Shown here in pieces: positions 45,786-49,158 of a DNA stretch of 49,158 bases. The notes under the pieces are model-generated. The model saw only the letters and a program-made list of their open reading frames with translations, ran no database searches and was not told the DNA's origin. Source of the stretch: an uncultured Saprospiraceae bacterium (lineage in GTDB: Bacteria; Bacteroidota; Bacteroidia; Chitinophagales; Saprospiraceae); contig CALIIW010000131.1 of assembly GCA_938018185.1 (NCBI GenBank), positions 1-49,158 on the forward strand, read 5' to 3'. The translations under genes were made by a program, and so were the position numbers. Position 1 is the stretch's first letter. The number at the start of each line of letters is the position of its first letter.

Positions 45786-46259
45786 CTATGATTCCGATTG
45801 AATCCAATCTAAAATAGATTCATCAAAAGGTGTAATGGCTGATGGATAAGAGGCTACTAAGCCTCCTGTTTCATTTATCAAGAATTTATGAAAATTCCAT
45901 TTTACTTCTGTATCAATAGATTTATTTTCCTCTTCAATTGATAGCCATTTGTAAACAGGATTTGATTTTAATTCCATTTTTGCAGCCAATGGGAAAGTTA
46001 CTTTATAGTTTAGTTGACAAAATTCAGCTATTTCCTCATTCTTTTTAGGCTCTTGGTTTCCAAATTCATTCGTTGGGAAACCAACTATTATAAAATTATC
46101 CTTATTGGCATTAAAAAGTTCAACTAATTGCTGGTATTGCGGTGTAAATCCACATTCAGAAGCTACATTTACTATCAGTATCTTTTTACCCCTGAAATCA
46201 GCAAAATCTATCTCTTTCCCATCAATTCCTTCTACTTTACAATCATATATCGAAGTCAT
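45786..46259 (-). CDS. Glutathione peroxidase-family (thioredoxin-type) peroxidase
   Basis: 157 residues; reduces hydroperoxides. The active-site set is complete: Cys36 in NVASECGFTPQY, Gln69 in FGNQEP, and Trp121-Asn122 in WNFHKF. A second Cys at 81 (EFCQLNY) is at the place of the resolving Cys used by thioredoxin-dependent members. The usual FPCNQF Cys is Thr (FPTNEF). It is a Cys, not a selenocysteine, enzyme. It has a short upstream -7-like element on its strand. Confidence 0.9.
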   Translation of the reverse strand: MTSIYDCKVEGIDGKEIDFADFRGKKILIVNVASECGFTPQYQQLVELFNANKDNFIIVGFPTNEFGNQEPKKNEEIAEFCQLNYKVTFPLAAKMELKSNPVYKWLSIEEENKSIDTEVKWNFHKFLINETGGLVASYPSAITPFDESILDWIQSES

Positions 46260-46272
46260 TTAGACTTTTTAT

Positions 46273-46280
46273 CAAATTTA
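46273..46280 (-). promoter_or_regulatory. Possible promoter -7 element for the peroxidase gene
   Basis: On the minus strand TAAATTTG matches TAnnTTTG, 13 bp before the start codon, which gives a very short leader. No good TTG box is seen 19-21 nt further upstream. Confidence 0.35.
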
Positions 46281-46474
46281 CATATTTTAGTTCAAAGAAT
46301 TTCACTAAAAATGCAAGCAAACTTCTATTTATCCTGCAAGCATTAATTTACAACCCTTTTTCATTTACAACGTTTATTAATTGGATTAGTTAGGCTATTT
46401 TAGCCCTTAATTTGAATCTGATTATCCGCTTACTAAGCATTTAATCCCTTTTTAAGTATAAAAATTACACTTTA

Positions 46475-46882
46475 ATGCGAATTTCGGTTTTTAGAAGAGC
46501 TCATTTCAATGCGGCACATAGACTTCATGTAGATTCTTGGTCAGACGAAAAAAATAAAGAAGCATTTGGTCTTTGCAATAGCACCAATTTTCATGGACAT
46601 AACTATGACCTAGAAGTAAAAGTTACTGGGGAAGTAGATCCCGTTACAGGAATGCTCATAGATCTTAAATATTTGAAAGAGTTAATTGCCAAAGAAATCG
46701 AAGATAGATTTGATCATCGAAACTTAAACCTTGACACGGAAGAATTTAAAGAACTAAATCCTACTGCTGAAAACATCTGCTATGTGATTTGGGAAATCTT
46801 ATCCAAAAAGTTAGGGGACGATTTTGAAGTTACCATTCGTCTATTCGAAACGCCAAGAAATTACGTTGAGTATCCTGCCTAA
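46475..46882 (+). CDS. 6-pyruvoyl-tetrahydropterin synthase / QueD family
   Basis: 135 residues. Zinc ligands H15, H40 and H42 are seen (FNAAH and HGHNY), with the catalytic Cys34 and the downstream pair in RFDHRNLN and RLFETPRNYVEY. The Cys-to-HGH spacing (C-x5-HGH) resembles animal 6-pyruvoyl-tetrahydropterin synthase more than E. coli QueD (C-x3-HGH). The gene can therefore serve in queuosine or in pterin synthesis; no other gene of either pathway is adjacent. It is divergent from the peroxidase, across a 215-bp AT-rich gap. Confidence 0.82.
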   Translation: MRISVFRRAHFNAAHRLHVDSWSDEKNKEAFGLCNSTNFHGHNYDLEVKVTGEVDPVTGMLIDLKYLKELIAKEIEDRFDHRNLNLDTEEFKELNPTAENICYVIWEILSKKLGDDFEVTIRLFETPRNYVEYPA

Positions 46883-47099
46883 TTTTATTCGTGTCTAACT
46901 TACACCAAGGAGTTTTTAATTTCAAGTCCATATTTAATTCGGAATAATTTGACTTTGCTAATTGCGACATAGCCGCATATTATCGATCGGAATACTCTAT
47001 TTTTAAGCTTTATTAGATTATATTAGCAGAAATGTTGAACAACTTTAGCAGATGTTTAATATTGGATAATCTTACTTCACAAAACTTAAAATCGGATTC

Positions 47100-48998
47100 A
47101 TGAAAAAAATTTCTACTATTATATTTGTGTTTTTCACTGTATTAGGTTTGAATGCCCAAGTATACTTCTCAGAAGATTTTGAAACAGGCAGTCAGCTAAC
47201 TTTGGACGATGAATGGTATCTTGGACCTGCTGATGGTATCAAATCAGATCTCTTTGATCCTTCTGGGAATACATCCAATTTCATTGCTATCAATGATGAT
47301 TTAAATGAAAATACCTCTGACCCTGTAAACGAGTCTAGAGCATATTTTGGGCCGGTCGATTTGACGATGGCAACACAACCATTTCTAAATTTTGATGCCT
47401 TTTTCCTCAATGGAGATTATGAGAATAATGATGAAACTTTTAAACTATTAGCCTCTTTTGAAGGGACATTCTATTTTGAACTTTTTGATATTCCAGCTTC
47501 AGATTGGGATCGCTATGAACAAAGATTGGATGTTTTTGTAGGGAGAGAAATGTGGTTTGCATTTGAATACGATGATGGAGATTTTTGGAACTTAGGTGCT
47601 GCGGTTGATAATATTGATGTTTCGGATTACACAATCCAAAATGATGTAAAAATGGTTTCAACATCTGCATCATGTGATTATGTGAAGCTTGATCAAGAAG
47701 TTTTCTTCACTGCAAAAATTCAAAACAGAGGTTTGCTTAACTTAAATTCTTTTGATCTTAGTTGGACAGATGGAGTTAATTCTGGTTCAGAAACAATAGA
47801 AGGAATTGATATTATTTTTAGAGAAGAATATGAACTCGATATTAATGCGCCAGCTAGTTTCACTGTCGGCGGTCCTAGTAATGTGACTTTTACGGTTAGC
47901 AATCCTAACGGTGTTCAAGATGAAAATGTAGACAATTCTGAACTTGTTTATGTTATCAATGCGGTTGCAGCAGAACCCCGGCAAGCAATAGTAGTTGAGG
48001 AAGCTACTGGAACTTGGTGTACCTGGTGTCCTAGAGGCGCTGTTTGGTTAGATAAAATGCAAGATTGTATTGGAGAGAATTTTATTCCAATTGCTGTTCA
48101 TAACAATGACCCTATGGAATTAGCAGCTTATGATGCTGGTGTTACTTCGTTTGATGGTTTCGAAGGTTTTCCTTCCGTACTTACAGATAGAAAACGAGTG
48201 ATAGATGCTTCAGAACTTGAATTGCCAACGGTTTCAAAAGTTACTTCTGAGCCTGATGCCATTATTGGTGTGACAGCTGATTGGGATGATGCTTCAAGAA
48301 CTTTGAATGTAACAGGTTATGCTGATATGAAAGTTCCTACAGCCCTTGGATACAGATGGGTTGGGGTATTGACAGAAGATGGTGTTACTGGAACAAGCAT
48401 TGGCTACGCTCAAGTAAATGCTTATGCTGGCGGATTAAATGGACCAATGGGAGGTTATGAATTTCTACCGGACCCTGTTCCTGCTGCAGATATGGTTTAT
48501 GATCATGTTGGTCGCGCTTTACTTGCAAATTATGCTGGAGCTACTGATGCAGGTTTAGATAATTTACCTGCTGGTGGACAAGCTTTTTATGATTTTGAAA
48601 GCTATACAATTCCAGAGGAATATAATGTTGAGAATATGCACATTATTGTTATGCTTCTTAATCAATTTGGACAAATAATAAATGCAACTTCAACTGGACT
48701 TGTTGAAGCTTCTGTAACAGGTATTCAATCTGCAGAATTCAATCATGACTTGGCAAAGATTTATCCTAATCCAGCATCTGATTTGACTAACATTAGATTG
48801 GATTTAGAACAAGCATCTGATGTAACTTTAACTGTTTTCAATTCTATGGGCCAAACCATGGCTAGAAAAGATTATGGTTCATTGTCAGGAGATATGATCT
48901 TACCTTTCAATACAGCTGATTTAAATGCAGGAAATTATTTCCTTCACATAACAGTTGATGAAAAATTGATTACTAAAACTTTGCAAGTAGTTAAGTAA
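47100..48998 (+). CDS. Omp28-like T9SS protein, second paralogue
   Basis: 632 residues. Signal peptide (about 1-20). An N-terminal beta domain with the acidic FNSEDFETGS-like start (YFSEDFETG) and TDGVNSGSE stretches precedes an Omp28 segment with ATGTWCTWCPRGAVW (CxxC near 307-310) and NDPMELAAYD. A T9SS sorting domain (KIYPNPASD...) ends the protein. The Omp28 and tail parts match the gene at 39169-41187, with shared words such as VNAYAGG and PDPVPAADMVYDHV, but the N-terminal domain differs. Surface location is inferred. A terminator follows. Confidence 0.85.
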   Translation: MKKISTIIFVFFTVLGLNAQVYFSEDFETGSQLTLDDEWYLGPADGIKSDLFDPSGNTSNFIAINDDLNENTSDPVNESRAYFGPVDLTMATQPFLNFDAFFLNGDYENNDETFKLLASFEGTFYFELFDIPASDWDRYEQRLDVFVGREMWFAFEYDDGDFWNLGAAVDNIDVSDYTIQNDVKMVSTSASCDYVKLDQEVFFTAKIQNRGLLNLNSFDLSWTDGVNSGSETIEGIDIIFREEYELDINAPASFTVGGPSNVTFTVSNPNGVQDENVDNSELVYVINAVAAEPRQAIVVEEATGTWCTWCPRGAVWLDKMQDCIGENFIPIAVHNNDPMELAAYDAGVTSFDGFEGFPSVLTDRKRVIDASELELPTVSKVTSEPDAIIGVTADWDDASRTLNVTGYADMKVPTALGYRWVGVLTEDGVTGTSIGYAQVNAYAGGLNGPMGGYEFLPDPVPAADMVYDHVGRALLANYAGATDAGLDNLPAGGQAFYDFESYTIPEEYNVENMHIIVMLLNQFGQIINATSTGLVEASVTGIQSAEFNHDLAKIYPNPASDLTNIRLDLEQASDVTLTVFNSMGQTMARKDYGSLSGDMILPFNTADLNAGNYFLHITVDEKLITKTLQVVK

Positions 48999-49021
48999 TA
49001 ATTTTTCTTAGTTTATAATTT

Positions 49022-49061
49022 CAAAGGCGATGCTATTTTGTGGCATCGCCTTTGTCTTTTT
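49022..49061 (+). terminator. Terminator of the second Omp28-like gene
   Basis: CAAAGGCGATGC (49022-49033) pairs with GCATCGCCTTTG (49043-49054), 12 bp perfect, followed by TCTTTTTAT. Confidence 0.85.
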
Positions 49062-49116
49062 ATAGACCTTTCATCTTAAGTAGTTTGTTTTTTACAAGAT
49101 ACTTAATGCGTTTTTC

Positions 49117-49124
49117 TATATTTG
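49117..49124 (+). promoter_or_regulatory. Promoter -7 element of the last gene
   Basis: TATATTTG is an exact TAnnTTTG, 17 bp before the ATG at 49142. No clear TTG lies 19-21 nt upstream. Confidence 0.45.
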
Positions 49125-49141
49125 ATAAAAACAAGCAAGAT

Positions 49142-49158
49142 ATGCATGTTGCCATAAT
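49142..49158 (+). CDS. Start of a gene cut by the window end
   Basis: ATG at 49142 reads MHVAI before the window stops. It follows a terminator and a promoter-like box, so it is probably a real start. Deoxynucleoside kinases of Bacteroidota often begin MHIAIAGNIGAGK; that identity is only a guess from five residues. Confidence 0.4.

Overview
The window is chromosomal DNA of a Bacteroidota bacterium, probably close to Saprospiria or Saprospiraceae (the phylum is well supported, the class is inference). Supporting signs are an AT-rich genome, promoters of the TTG-N19-22-TAnnTTTG type, A-rich start regions instead of Shine-Dalgarno sites, proteins ending in type IX secretion (T9SS) sorting domains, and a str/S10/spc/alpha ribosomal cluster that lacks tuf and adk and runs on into carA, eno, a divIC/ftsB-like gene and sucD.

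Region 1 (1-15.9 kb) is mixed. It starts with the 3' part of a large secreted FG-GAP/C-type-lectin T9SS protein. Next come a thioredoxin-fold/TPR protein and an alpha/beta-hydrolase lipoprotein with two cupin-like domains. On the minus strand follow a small secreted protein, two tandem paralogous lipoproteins (one with HDHDGDGxPDH repeats), priA, a histone-deacetylase-family protein, a YpdA-like flavoprotein and a hybrid sensor protein whose kinase core looks inactive. A polyprenyl diphosphate synthase (plus strand) and a GNAT acetyltransferase (minus strand) complete the region.

Region 2 (15.9-35.06 kb) is the translation cluster, all on the plus strand: rpsL-rpsG-fusA, then rpsJ through rplQ, including secY, map, infA and rpoA. 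It includes rpmD and rpmJ, which are shorter than 60 codons. Promoter-like sites lie before rpsL, rpsJ and infA, with a weaker one before rplP. A strong terminator follows rplQ. S3 carries an Arg/Gly-rich tail, and L17 carries a long low-complexity linker ending in a helix-hairpin-helix domain.

Region 3 (35.1-38.8 kb) holds carA, eno, a DivIC/FtsB-like gene and sucD in the same direction. It is followed by a 392-bp gap containing three hairpins and repeat-like sequence.

Region 4 (39.2-49.16 kb) is bracketed by two paralogous Omp28-like T9SS proteins. Between them lie, on the minus strand, lpdA, ricT (PSP1 family), holB and a glutathione peroxidase, and on the plus strand a 6-pyruvoyl-tetrahydropterin synthase/QueD family gene. 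The window ends 17 nt into a new gene. I found no tRNA, rRNA, CRISPR array, transposase, phage or defence gene. The most unusual items are the degenerate hybrid kinase, the extended L17, the tandem lipoprotein pair and the repeat-like intergenic regions.
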